Of a stretch of DNA of 64,000 nucleotides, positions 10,056 to 18,778 are shown piece by piece (the first letter of the stretch is position 1; each line of letters starts with the position of its first letter). This DNA is from Pseudooceanicola nanhaiensis DSM 18065 (GTDB taxonomy: Bacteria; Pseudomonadota; Alphaproteobacteria; Rhodobacterales; Rhodobacteraceae). The position numbers and the translations under genes were made by a program. Under the pieces are notes generated by a model. It was not told where the DNA came from and made no database searches. It saw only the letters and a program-made list of their open reading frames with translations. The stretch is from NCBI RefSeq assembly GCF_000688295.1, contig NZ_JHZF01000013.1, forward strand, positions 62,001 to 126,000, given 5' to 3'.

Positions 10056-11009
10056 ATGAAACGCAGAGACATCTTCAAGGGCGCGGCGCTCGCCGCGACG
10101 ATGGCACTGGCGGCGCCCGCCGTGGCGCAGGACAAGCAGACCATCGGCGTCGCCATCCCCTCGGCCACCCACGGCTTCATGGGCGGGCTGAACTGGCACG
10201 CGCAGGCGGCCATCGACCGGCTGAAAGAGACCTACCCCAACCTCGACTTCGTCCTCTCCACCGCCGGGGACGCGGGCAAGATGGTCAACGACATCGAGGA
10301 CATGGTCGCCACCCGCAACATCGACGCTCTCGTCGTGCTGCCCTTCGAATCCGAGCCGCTGACCGCGCCGGTGCAGGCGGTCGCGGACCAGGGCATCTGG
10401 GTGACCGTCGTCGACCGCGGCCTCAGCCAGGAGGGGATCGAGGACCTCTACGTCGCCGGCGACAACCCGGGCTTCGGCCGCGCGGCGGGTGAGTACTTCG
10501 CCGAGAACCTGCAGGAAGGCGACAACATCGTCGTGCTCCGCGGCATCCCGACGACGCTCGACAACGAGCGGGTCGAGGCGTTCCAGGCGGCGATCGAGGG
10601 CTCCGGCATCAACGTGCTCGACATGCAGCACGGCAACTGGAACCGCGACGACGCCTTCAACGTGATGCAGGACTTCCTGTCCAAGTATGACGACATCGAC
10701 GCGGTCTGGGCCTCGGACGACGACATGGCCGTCGGCGTGCTGGAAGCGATCGACCAGGCGGGCCGCAACGACGAGATGTGGGTCGTCGGCGGCGCCGGCA
10801 TGAAGGAGATCATCAAGCGCATCATGGACGGCGACCCGATGCTGCCGGTGAACGTGACCTACCCGCCCGCGCAGATCGCCACCGCGATCGAGCTGACGGC
10901 GCTCGGCCTCGTCTCCCCGACCCCGGTCTCGGGCCGCTTCATCATCGGCTCGCAGCTGGTGACACCGGAGAACGCCGAACAGTTCTACTTCCCGGACAGC
11001 CCGTTCTGA
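10056..11009 (+). CDS. Sugar-binding periplasmic protein (RbsB-like)
   Basis: This 317-residue substrate-binding protein of the Peripla_BP_4 group starts at the ATG preceded by GGGAGGAAACC. A signal peptide (KRRDIFKGAALAATMALAAP) probably ends at AVAQ-DKQ. The mature domain shows the family features IGVAIPSATHGFMGGL at the first ligand loop, NIDALVVLPFES, VVDRGL, AVWASDDDMAVGVLEAI and a late NVTYPPAQIATAIEL. It captures the sugar in the periplasm and delivers it to the RbsC-like permease. It is the last gene before a strong terminator, whereas in many CUT2 operons the binding protein comes first. Confidence 0.93.
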   Translation: MKRRDIFKGAALAATMALAAPAVAQDKQTIGVAIPSATHGFMGGLNWHAQAAIDRLKETYPNLDFVLSTAGDAGKMVNDIEDMVATRNIDALVVLPFESEPLTAPVQAVADQGIWVTVVDRGLSQEGIEDLYVAGDNPGFGRAAGEYFAENLQEGDNIVVLRGIPTTLDNERVEAFQAAIEGSGINVLDMQHGNWNRDDAFNVMQDFLSKYDDIDAVWASDDDMAVGVLEAIDQAGRNDEMWVVGGAGMKEIIKRIMDGDPMLPVNVTYPPAQIATAIELTALGLVSPTPVSGRFIIGSQLVTPENAEQFYFPDSPF

Positions 11010-11029
11010 TCCGACCCGCCCGAAACGCG

Positions 11030-11066
11030 GTCAGCCCGGGTCGATGTGCCCGGGCTGACTTGTTTT
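11030..11066 (+). terminator. Intrinsic terminator after the sugar ABC operon
   Basis: A perfect 11-bp stem (GTCAGCCCGGG at 11030-11040 with CCCGGGCTGAC at 11049-11059) encloses an 8-base loop and is followed by TTGTTTT (11060-11066). It lies 20 bp after the binding-protein stop and separates the transport operon from the glucokinase gene. Glucokinase is therefore expressed by read-through or its own promoter. Confidence 0.9.
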
Positions 11067-11114
11067 CGGCGCCCCGAACGGGCAGATGAAACGGATGCAG
11101 GCAGGAGAGGCGAG

Positions 11115-12032
11115 ATGCGGCTGATCGCGGACGTGGGCGGAACCAACACGCGGATGGCGCTGTCGTCCGCCGGAGAGGTGCTTCCCGGCACGGTGCGCAG
11201 CTTCGTCAACCGGGACTTCCCGGATTTCGAAACCCTCCTGCGGGATTTCCTCACGATGGCGGGCGAACGCCCGGACGAGATCGTGGTCGCCATCGCGGGC
11301 CCGGTGAACCCCGGCCGCGCCCGGCTGACGAACCATGACTGGAGCTTCGACGCCCGCGCGCTCTCGGCCGGGTTCGGCGCGCGCCACGTGGCCTTCGTGA
11401 ACGACCTCAAGGCGCTCGGCCACGCGCTCCCGGCGCTGGATGCCGAGGGGCTGATCCCCGTGGGCCACACCGGCGGCGCAGGCCGCGGCTCGCAATCGCT
11501 GGTCGCGGGCATCGGGACCGGCTTCAACGTCTCGCCGGTGCTCTGGACCGGCGGCACCGCGCAATGCCTGCGCTCCGAACACGGCCACCTCGCCCTGCCC
11601 GACGACGTGGCCACGCCGCTGCGGGCGGAACTGGGCGAGCGCGCCGGGCATTTCGGGACCGTCGAGGATGTCTTCTCCGGCAGCGGCCTGGCCCGGATCC
11701 TGGCCGCCATGACCGGCCGGAGCGGCCTGCCGGCCGAGATCCTCGCGGACGAGGCGGCGGCGGACGTTCAGCAGGCCCGCGCCTTCTATGCCGGGCTGAT
11801 CGGCCGTCTCGCGCGGAACCTGAAGCTGGCCTTCATGCCGGATGCGGGGCTCTATTTCTCGGGCTCGGTCGCGCGGGCGATCCTGACCTCTCCGGCGCGG
11901 GCGGATTTCCTGCGGGAATACGACCGGGCGATCCCGCTGGAATTCGACCTGGTGACCCCGATCTGGATCATCCGCGACGATTCGGCCGCGCTGAAGGGCT
12001 GTGCCCGGCTCGACGCCGCGCGCGAGGCCTGA
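11115..12032 (+). CDS. glk: Glucokinase
   Basis: This 305-residue ATP-dependent glucokinase of the Glk (COG0837) type phosphorylates glucose to glucose 6-phosphate in the cytoplasm. Diagnostic stretches are the phosphate loop LIADVGGTNTRMAL at residues 3-16, AIAGPVNPGRARLTNHDWSF (substrate binding with the conserved N-H), VNDLKALGHA (the catalytic Asp in N-D), AGIGTGFNVS and LRSEHGHLAL (glucose-binding E-H-G-H). The ATG at 11115 follows GGAGAGG. It sits directly behind the sugar importer but past a terminator. It may phosphorylate the imported hexose, so specificity could be broader than glucose. Confidence 0.92.
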   Translation: MRLIADVGGTNTRMALSSAGEVLPGTVRSFVNRDFPDFETLLRDFLTMAGERPDEIVVAIAGPVNPGRARLTNHDWSFDARALSAGFGARHVAFVNDLKALGHALPALDAEGLIPVGHTGGAGRGSQSLVAGIGTGFNVSPVLWTGGTAQCLRSEHGHLALPDDVATPLRAELGERAGHFGTVEDVFSGSGLARILAAMTGRSGLPAEILADEAAADVQQARAFYAGLIGRLARNLKLAFMPDAGLYFSGSVARAILTSPARADFLREYDRAIPLEFDLVTPIWIIRDDSAALKGCARLDAAREA

Positions 12033-12176
12033 CACCGCGCCGCGCCACCCTTGCGGTCTCGCGCCACAGGCGCTCAACGGAGAGTTGCCGCGCGGCGCGC
12101 ACGGTGCTCTACTCCATCCGACGACGCTCGCGTCCACCGGGTGCGCCCGCCGGGACGCCCTTTCGGGACATTGTGG

Positions 12177-13019
12177 ATGGACACGACCACTCTCGCCGAG
12201 GCCTATTCGGGGATCACCCTGAACAGGTATTCCCTGATCACCGCCGAACTGATCCTGCTCATCATCCTGCCGCTCTGCGCGCTGACGGGGGTGCTGGTCG
12301 GGCGCTGGCAGCGCGGCTGGCGCATGTCGCGCGGCCTCGATGTCGACGTGAGCGTGGGCGACACGACGCTCGGCGCCATCCTCGCCCTGCTGGGCCTGAT
12401 CCTCGCCTTCACCTTCGGCAATGCGCTCAGCACCTTCCAGGGCCACAAGGAGACGCTGCTGCGCGAGGCCAACGCCCTTGGCACCGCCTTCCTGCGCACC
12501 GACTACCTGCCCGAGCCCGGGGCGACCGAGCTGAAACGGGCGCTCTACGATTACGCCAATTCCCGCATCTTCCCGGATCAGCCGCTGGCCGGCGACCGCG
12601 CGGCGCTCTTCGCCTTCATCGGCCGGACACTCGAGGCGCAATCGAAGCTCTGGCCGCTGACCGTCGAGGCGACACAGCGCGACGATGTCCCGGCCCCGGT
12701 CCGGACCTTCATGGCGGGGGCCATGAACGACGTGCTCGACGCGCATCTGATCCGGGTCCAGTCGTTCAACGTGCCCGTGGCCGACGCGAGCCAGTCGATG
12801 ACCCTGATGATCGCGATCATCGCGCTCCTGCTGCTCGGAGGACGCGAGGGGCTGGCGGGCCACAGCATCAACTGGCGGACCTTCGTCTTTCCCGCGATGC
12901 TCTGGGTGGTCATGTGCACGATCCTCGACACCCAGCGCGGGCAGGAAGGGCTGGTGCAGGAAGATGACGGGGTGATGCTCGCCACCATCCGCGACATGGA
13001 GCAGGCCCTGGCGCGCTGA
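12177..13019 (+). CDS. DUF4239 (bestrophin-like) membrane protein
   Basis: This 280-residue membrane protein resembles the DUF4239 family. It has two N-terminal membrane segments (about residues 20-42 and 60-85) joined through LGLILAFTFGNALSTFQGHK, then LREANALGTAFLRTDYLPEP, a long soluble helical region, and two C-terminal membrane segments (about 198-220 and 228-247). The motif linking the second membrane helix to 'REANALGTAFLR' is highly typical. The fold is considered bestrophin-like, hinting at an anion-channel architecture, but no function is established. It stands alone between glk and a convergent gene 18 bp from its stop. Confidence 0.82.
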   Translation: MDTTTLAEAYSGITLNRYSLITAELILLIILPLCALTGVLVGRWQRGWRMSRGLDVDVSVGDTTLGAILALLGLILAFTFGNALSTFQGHKETLLREANALGTAFLRTDYLPEPGATELKRALYDYANSRIFPDQPLAGDRAALFAFIGRTLEAQSKLWPLTVEATQRDDVPAPVRTFMAGAMNDVLDAHLIRVQSFNVPVADASQSMTLMIAIIALLLLGGREGLAGHSINWRTFVFPAMLWVVMCTILDTQRGQEGLVQEDDGVMLATIRDMEQALAR

Positions 13020-13037
13020 GAGCGCGGCGCCCCGTAC

Positions 13038-13478
13038 TCAGCCCCCCGTCGGCCGGCCCCGGAGGCCGACCAGCTCGGCCACGATGGCGCGCAATTCGTC
13101 GAAGGCGCGGGTCATCGCGCGGTCGATCAGCGCATCCGGATCGGCCTGCACCCTGGCGATGGTCCCGGTCACGGCTTCAAGCTGCGCCTCGATCCGGTCC
13201 AGCCGCTCGGCGAGCCCCGCGGCGGCGGCCGCACCTTCCGCGCTCCGCAGCTCCGCCAGATCGGATCGCGCCCCCGCGATCTCGGCCGTCAGGGCGGCGA
13301 CGTCCTCGCGCAGCGGCAGCACCGCCTCGGTCGCCTGGTTCAGCTGGGCCGAGACGCCTTCCGCGGCGTCCAGCACCTTCCACGCCAGCCAGAGGCAGAT
13401 GATGACGAGGATCAGCGTCGCGTTGATCAGCGCGAGCAGAAGGTTCTTGGCGGTGGTGCCGACGGTTCTTTCTGCCAT
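13038..13478 (-). CDS. Membrane-anchored coiled-coil protein, function unknown
   Basis: This 146-residue protein is not recognised as a named family. Residues 10-35 form one membrane anchor (LLLALINATLILVIICLWLA). The remainder is Ala/Glu/Leu-rich heptad-like sequence (about 40-115, e.g. GLAERLDRIEAQLEAVTG) that should form a parallel coiled coil facing one side of the membrane. It has a strong third-position GC bias on its own strand, supporting real coding. It is convergent with the DUF4239 gene. Confidence 0.6.
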   Translation of the reverse strand: MAERTVGTTAKNLLLALINATLILVIICLWLAWKVLDAAEGVSAQLNQATEAVLPLREDVAALTAEIAGARSDLAELRSAEGAAAAAGLAERLDRIEAQLEAVTGTIARVQADPDALIDRAMTRAFDELRAIVAELVGLRGRPTGG

Positions 13479-13687
13479 GCGCTGACCCGAACTCAGGATT
13501 GCAACCGGGCTCAGGTTTGCACGCTCAGGTTTTTCCGTCCAGTGCGGACGCCGCAGGGGCCCGGCGGCGATGCATCACGGGCTGCGGGAAATCGGCCACT
13601 GACTTCCCCTGCGTCACCTATTCGATTGTCACAACACAATTCCTACGGTATCCAAAATACATCTACGCAATCTCCGGAGAACCCGCC

Positions 13688-14089
13688 GTGCTGAAGATGA
13701 TCTACTCCCTTCTGGCCTATCTACTTGCCAACGCGGCGGGTCTGCTGCTCGCCACGCTGCTGCTTCCCGGGTTCCGCATCGACGTCCTCTCCTTCGTCTT
13801 CGCCGTCGCCCTCTTCTCGGGCATCCAGACGCTGCTCGGGCCGCTGGTGACCAAGACGGCGATCCAGTACATCCCGCAGATCCGCGGCGGCATCGCGCTG
13901 GTGACGATCTTCGTCGTGCTCTTCATCGTCGACATCCTGATGGACGGCTTCCACATGGGCGGGCTGTCCAACTGGCTCGCCGCCACGCTGCTGGTGTGGA
14001 TCGGCAGCCTCGTCGCGGCGATTCTCCTGCCGATCTATGTCTTCAAGGAACTGGTCCAGCACCACCGGGAAGAGCGTCGCGACCTCTGA
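13688..14089 (+). CDS. Holin-4-like / superinfection-immunity membrane protein
   Basis: This 133-residue protein has four predicted membrane helices (LLAYLLANAAGLLLATLLLP; VLSFVFAVALFSGIQTLLGP; GGIALVTIFVVLFIVDILM; WLAATLLVWIGSLVAAILLP) and a charged tail (HHREERRDL). Layout and the GFRID...LGPLV pattern match the YvlD/Phage_holin_4_2-like group. These proteins are widespread in chromosomes and need not be phage derived. I chose the GTG at 13688 because CCGGAGAA lies 8 bp upstream; an ATG three codons later is possible. It may be co-transcribed with the PLD-family gene that starts 93 bp downstream. Confidence 0.65.
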   Translation: MLKMIYSLLAYLLANAAGLLLATLLLPGFRIDVLSFVFAVALFSGIQTLLGPLVTKTAIQYIPQIRGGIALVTIFVVLFIVDILMDGFHMGGLSNWLAATLLVWIGSLVAAILLPIYVFKELVQHHREERRDL

Positions 14090-14182
14090 TCAACCTGCGG
14101 CGCGGGCCGCCGCGACGGTCGCCCGCCCGGAGACACCCTTTGCCCCGGGGTCCGACGCCCCCCCCAGCTGAGAGGCCTTCCC

Positions 14183-15724
14183 ATGCGCGTGATCCGCTTC
14201 CTTTTCGTCATCGTCGTGCTGCTCGTCGTCTTCGTGATCGGCATGGGCTACCTCTTCCCCCTGCCGGACAAGAGCGGGGTGGAGACCTCCGAGGGCGTGC
14301 CCGCCTCCGAGAACACCACCCTCGGCGCGCTTTCGTTGTCCGAATCCGAGAAGAACCCCGGCCTGAGCGGTGTCTACCCGCTGGCGGACGGGCCCGAGGC
14401 TCTGGCGGCGCGCGTCCTGCTGGCCCGCAACGCGGAAGAGACGATCGACGCGCAATATTACATCTGGCAGATGGACACGACGAGCTTCCTGCTGCTGGAC
14501 GAACTGCGGCAGGCCGCCGAGCGCGGCGTGCGGGTGCGGCTCCTGCTGGACGACAACGGCATCCCCGGGCTGGACGACATGCTCTCGGGGCTGAACGCGA
14601 TGGAGAATTTCGAGGTCCGCCTCTACAATCCGTTCACCCTGCGCAGCCCGAAGCTTCTGTCCTACACGTTCAACTTCTCCCGCCTGAACCACCGGATGCA
14701 CAACAAGTCGATGACCGCGGACGGCGCCGTCTCGGTGATCGGGGGCCGCAACATCGGCGACATCTATTTCGAGTTCGGCGAGGGCGCGCATTACTTCGAC
14801 TTCGACGTCATCGCCATGGGCCCGGTCGCGCAGGCCACGCAGGAGACCTTCGACGCCTACTGGTCCAGCGCCGCGGCCTACCCGGCGGAGCTGCTGCTGG
14901 AGGACGCGCCGGACGGGGCACAGCAGGTGGCCGATGCGGGCGCGGCCGCGCGCGAGTCGGTGGACGGGTCGGCCTATGTCGAGAAGATCCGGACCTCCAA
15001 CCTGATGGCCGACCTGACTTCGGAGGAGGGCTTCTTCGACTGGACCGAGGTGCAGCTTCTGACCGACGATCCGGCGAAGACCCAGAAAGAGGTCGCCCGC
15101 GAGGATCTGCTCGTCAGGAAGCTGGGCCAGATCCTCGCCACGGCGGAAGAGAAGGTCGACCTGATCTCGGCCTATTTCATCCCGGCCGACGAGGGGACCG
15201 CCCTTCTGACATCGCTCGCCGAGAAGGGCGTCGACACCCGCGTGATGACGAACTCGCTTGAATCGAACGACGTGGCCCCGGTGCACAGCGCCTACATGAA
15301 GTACCGGCCCCAGCTGCTGGAAGACGGCGTGAAGATGCTCGAGCTCCGCTCGGATTCGCCGAACGAGAACACCGCGCTGGTGCCCGATCCGCTGGGCGTG
15401 AGCTCGAGCCTGCACGCCAAGTCCTTCGCCATCGACGGCCGGCGGGTCTTCATCGGGTCGTTCAACTTCGACCCGCGCTCGGCCTCGCTCAACACCGAGA
15501 TGGGCTATCTGATCGACAGCCCCGAGATCGCCGCGAACATGGCCGCGGCGCTGGACGACGTCGAGGATTACTACCGCGTCACCTTCGACGACGACGGCCG
15601 GATCGTGTGGTTCCTGACCCGCGACGCGACGGACGAGCAGTTCGAGGTCGAACCCAACACCAGCGCCTTCCAGCGCGCCGTCGTGACCTTCATGAGCTGG
15701 CTGCCGGTCGAGTGGATGCTCTGA
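14183..15724 (+). CDS. Phospholipase D / cardiolipin synthase-like protein
   Basis: This 513-residue PLD-superfamily enzyme has an N-terminal membrane anchor (about residues 4-26, FLFVIVVLLVVFVIGMGYLF), so the catalytic part is probably periplasmic. It carries two complete HxKxxxxD motifs: HNKSMTAD (about residue 173), followed by VIGGRNIGD, and HAKSFAID (about residue 412), followed by FIGSFNFDPRS. The two-HKD monomer layout fits YmdC/ClsC or phosphatidyltransferase enzymes. It could make or turn over cardiolipin or act as a phosphodiesterase on phospholipids. It should not be confused with the unanchored PLD-motif protein at 57658-59991. Confidence 0.85.
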   Translation: MRVIRFLFVIVVLLVVFVIGMGYLFPLPDKSGVETSEGVPASENTTLGALSLSESEKNPGLSGVYPLADGPEALAARVLLARNAEETIDAQYYIWQMDTTSFLLLDELRQAAERGVRVRLLLDDNGIPGLDDMLSGLNAMENFEVRLYNPFTLRSPKLLSYTFNFSRLNHRMHNKSMTADGAVSVIGGRNIGDIYFEFGEGAHYFDFDVIAMGPVAQATQETFDAYWSSAAAYPAELLLEDAPDGAQQVADAGAAARESVDGSAYVEKIRTSNLMADLTSEEGFFDWTEVQLLTDDPAKTQKEVAREDLLVRKLGQILATAEEKVDLISAYFIPADEGTALLTSLAEKGVDTRVMTNSLESNDVAPVHSAYMKYRPQLLEDGVKMLELRSDSPNENTALVPDPLGVSSSLHAKSFAIDGRRVFIGSFNFDPRSASLNTEMGYLIDSPEIAANMAAALDDVEDYYRVTFDDDGRIVWFLTRDATDEQFEVEPNTSAFQRAVVTFMSWLPVEWML

Positions 15725-15851
15725 GCCGCGGGCGCCGCGCGTCCCGGCTGGATCCGCCGAATGACGCGGGCTGGACCTGTCGCGGCGCCCGCCGCTCGTC
15801 TTGACTGGACCATGGGCAGCCCTGCCCGATGAAGCCACGACAGGACATTCC

Positions 15852-17492
15852 ATGCCGACCACGATCTACGCCGCGAAGAAGATCCACACGATGAGCCATG
15901 CGCGCCCGGTGGCAACCCATGTCGCGGTGCGGGACGGCCGGATCCTCGGGGCCGGAACGCTGGAAGAGCTGGAACGCTGGGGCGCCTACACGCTGGACGA
16001 GACCTTCGCCGACAAGGTGCTGATGCCCGGTTTCGTCGAGGGGCACGCCCATTCGAGCGCCGGATCGACATGGGACGGCACCTACCTCGGCTGGTTCGAC
16101 CGGACGGACCCGGACGGGAGGGTGTGGGACGGGCTGAAGTCGATCGACGCCATCGTCGAGCGGCTGAAGACCGCGGCCGAGGCGAGGCCCGACGAGCCGC
16201 TCGTCATTGGCTGGGGGCTCGATCCGATCTACATGGACAACGTCCGCGTCACCCGCGAGGACCTCGACCGGGCCTGCGCTGACCGGCCGATCGTGATCAT
16301 GCACGCCTCGGGCCACATCATGAACATGAACAGCGCCGCGCTGGAAAAGGCGGGCCTCCTGAAGCCCGGCATGAACCACCCGGGCATCCCCCTGGGCGGC
16401 GACGGGCTGCCCATGGGCGAGCTCAGGAGCCCCGAGATCATGGGCCCCGCCGGCGCCAAGGTGGGCTTCGACCGCGGCAAGGCGATCGAGGGCTCGTCCG
16501 AGGGGCTGATCTCCTACGCCCGGCTCTGCGTCCGCGCCGGGGTCACCACCGCGACGGACCTCGCCCGCGCGCTGACGGACGAGTCGGTCGAGCAGGCGCT
16601 GAAGGTCACCGGCGCGAAGGATTACCCGCTCTGCCTCGTGCCCTTCCGGATCATGCTCGGCATGTCGCCTGAGGACCTGGTGACCTTCACCGCCGGGCTG
16701 AAGGCGAAATCCACCGAACGCTGCGACCTCGGGCGGATCAAGGTGGTCGCCGACGGTTCCATCCAGGGCTTCACCGCCCGGCTGCTCTGGCCCGGCTACC
16801 AGAACGGCGCGCCGAACGGCCTGTGGTACATCGCGCCCGAGCAGATGGCCGAGATCTATGAACGCGCGCTCGAGGCCGGTGTTCTGGTCCACACCCACAC
16901 CAACGGCAACGAGGCGACCGAGCTCGCCATCGAGACGCTCGAAGCCGCGCTGAAGAAGAGCCCCTCGCGGGACCACCGCTTCACGCTCCAGCACTGCCAG
17001 CTCGCCACGCCCGCGCAGTTCAGGCGGATGGCGCGGCTCGGGATGTGCGTGAACCTCTTCGCGAACCACCACTTCTACTGGGGCGACGAACACTACAGGT
17101 ACACCGTCGGGCCGGAGCGCGCCGAGCGGATGAACGCCTGCCGCACCGCGCTCGACTCGGGCGTGCCGATGACGATCCACTCCGACGCGCCGGTGACCCC
17201 GCTCGGGCCGCTCTTCACCGCATGGGCCGCCGTCACCCGCATCACCGCCTCGGGACGGGTTCAGGGCGAGGGCGAGAAGATCACCGTGGCCGAGGCGCTC
17301 GAGGCGATCACCCTCGGCGCGGCCTTCACGCTGGGCATGGACCACCTGATCGGCTCGATCGAGGCCGGCAAGCGCGCCGATTTCGCCGTGCTCGAGGACG
17401 ACCCCTACGAGGTCGCCCCCGAGGCGCTGAAGGACGTGGCCGTCTGGGGCACCGTGCAGGGCGGCCGCATCTTCGCGGCCGAAACGATCTGA
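15852..17492 (+). CDS. YtcJ-type amidohydrolase
   Basis: This 546-residue metal-dependent hydrolase of the amidohydrolase_3 group has the N-terminal composite strand region (VAVRDGRILGAG), the first metal motif PGFVEGHAHSS, later LVHTHTNGNEAT and FTLQHCQLA, and the final catalytic MTIHSDAPVTPLGP. A C-terminal small beta domain follows (GSIEAGKRADFAVLEDDPYE). Family members hydrolyse N-acyl or formamide-type substrates or cyclic amides, and substrate cannot be assigned. I chose the ATG at 15852; in-frame sequence upstream lacks family features. It is monocistronic, followed by a GC-rich hairpin at 17518-17538. Confidence 0.88.
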   Translation: MPTTIYAAKKIHTMSHARPVATHVAVRDGRILGAGTLEELERWGAYTLDETFADKVLMPGFVEGHAHSSAGSTWDGTYLGWFDRTDPDGRVWDGLKSIDAIVERLKTAAEARPDEPLVIGWGLDPIYMDNVRVTREDLDRACADRPIVIMHASGHIMNMNSAALEKAGLLKPGMNHPGIPLGGDGLPMGELRSPEIMGPAGAKVGFDRGKAIEGSSEGLISYARLCVRAGVTTATDLARALTDESVEQALKVTGAKDYPLCLVPFRIMLGMSPEDLVTFTAGLKAKSTERCDLGRIKVVADGSIQGFTARLLWPGYQNGAPNGLWYIAPEQMAEIYERALEAGVLVHTHTNGNEATELAIETLEAALKKSPSRDHRFTLQHCQLATPAQFRRMARLGMCVNLFANHHFYWGDEHYRYTVGPERAERMNACRTALDSGVPMTIHSDAPVTPLGPLFTAWAAVTRITASGRVQGEGEKITVAEALEAITLGAAFTLGMDHLIGSIEAGKRADFAVLEDDPYEVAPEALKDVAVWGTVQGGRIFAAETI

Positions 17493-17517
17493 GGCGACGG
17501 TCGTGACCAGGCGCCCC

Positions 17518-17538
17518 CGATCCGCCGGGGGCGGATCG
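17518..17538 (+). terminator. GC-rich hairpin after the amidohydrolase
   Basis: An 8-bp inverted repeat (CGATCCGC 17518-17525, GCGGATCG 17531-17538) with a 5-base loop lies 25 bp after the amidohydrolase stop. There is no T-tract, so it is a weak or factor-assisted terminator at best. Confidence 0.3.
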
Positions 17539-17675
17539 GTGCCTCGTGGTGAGGGATGCACCCAGGTCTCCACGGTCCGTGATCCACGAACCGGCCGATT
17601 GCGGTCCCTCGCCCCCCGGTCCCCCTCTCATCACCCGATCCCGCGCTCCAGAAGCCCCATCCGGACAGGCACCCC

Positions 17676-18584
17676 ATGCCCATGACCCCAACCCTCCCCG
17701 TCACGATCATCGGCGGCTATCTCGGCGCCGGAAAGACCACCCTGGTCAATCACCTGCTCAGGACCTCGGGCCTGCGCCTCGCGGTGATGGTGAACGAATT
17801 CGGCGCCCTGCCGATCGACCGCGACCTGATCGAGGCCGAGGGGGACGCGCTCATCTCCATCGCCGGCGGCTGCGTCTGCTGCGAATACGGCGACGACCTC
17901 GTCGGCGCGCTGATGCAGGTGCAGCAGATGACGCCGCCGCCCGACCAGGTCCTGCTGGAAAGCTCGGGCGTGGCGATCCCCGGCTCGATCCTCGCCTCGC
18001 TGATGTTCGTGGACGGGATGCGCGGGGACGGCGTGGTGGTGATGGCGGATGCGGCCGGGATCCGGACCACGGCCGCCAACCGCTACCTCGCGGACACGAT
18101 CCTGCGGCAGCTCGCGGATGCCGATATCCTCGTGCTGAACAAGACGGACCTCGTCCCCGAGGCGGAGCTCGAGGCGGTCACGGCGTGGCTGCGCGAGGCG
18201 GTGCCCGGACCCCGGATCATCCCCTGCACGCAAGGCCAGGTGCCGCACGAGGCGCTCCTCGGCTCGGTCCCCCTGCCCCGGCGCGGACACCGGGTGAGCG
18301 GTCATGCGGAGGGCCTCTTCCGTTCGGTCGTGCTGCAGCCCGAAGGCGCGGTGGATGCCGTCGCGCTGGCGCGGGAGCTGGCCGAGGGCGGGCACGGGCT
18401 GGTCCGCGCGAAAGGCTACGTCCGGAATGCCGAGGGCGGGCTGGTGCTGATCCAGGTCGTGGGCGAGAGATGGGCGGTGGAGCCGATCTCCGGCCCGCAC
18501 GAGACAGGCGTGGTCTGCATCGGGCTGAAGGCGGGATTCGACCCGGCGGGACTTGCGGGGCTGGGGCGGATCGAGGCCGCCTGA
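17676..18584 (+). CDS. CobW/ZNG1-type GTPase metallochaperone
   Basis: This 302-residue G3E-family GTPase has the P-loop GGYLGAGKTTLVNHLLR (residues about 10-26), the family-defining metal site GGCVCCEYGDDL (CxCC, about residues 66-77), LESSGVAIPG, and the guanine-specificity motif ILVLNKTDLV. The C-terminal CobW_C domain is short and carries no His-rich tail. Such proteins load Zn, Co or another metal into client enzymes using GTP. An amidohydrolase lies directly upstream (183 bp gap); that enzyme class needs divalent metals, so it is a possible client. Confidence 0.9.
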   Translation: MPMTPTLPVTIIGGYLGAGKTTLVNHLLRTSGLRLAVMVNEFGALPIDRDLIEAEGDALISIAGGCVCCEYGDDLVGALMQVQQMTPPPDQVLLESSGVAIPGSILASLMFVDGMRGDGVVVMADAAGIRTTAANRYLADTILRQLADADILVLNKTDLVPEAELEAVTAWLREAVPGPRIIPCTQGQVPHEALLGSVPLPRRGHRVSGHAEGLFRSVVLQPEGAVDAVALARELAEGGHGLVRAKGYVRNAEGGLVLIQVVGERWAVEPISGPHETGVVCIGLKAGFDPAGLAGLGRIEAA

Positions 18585-18778
18585 ACCGCAAGGGCTTCGG
18601 CCATCCCGCGCACCGGAAGATCGGCAAGCGCCGCGCAGGGAACGACGAGGGACCGCCGGGTCCTGGCCGGGCCCGCCTCCCGGGCCGGGCGCTCCGGCAA
18701 CAGCCCGGGGCGCGCGCGGGTCCACCCCGCCCCGTCCCGACCGCCCCGGGGTGCGTGACCTGCACGCAGCGCCCGGCC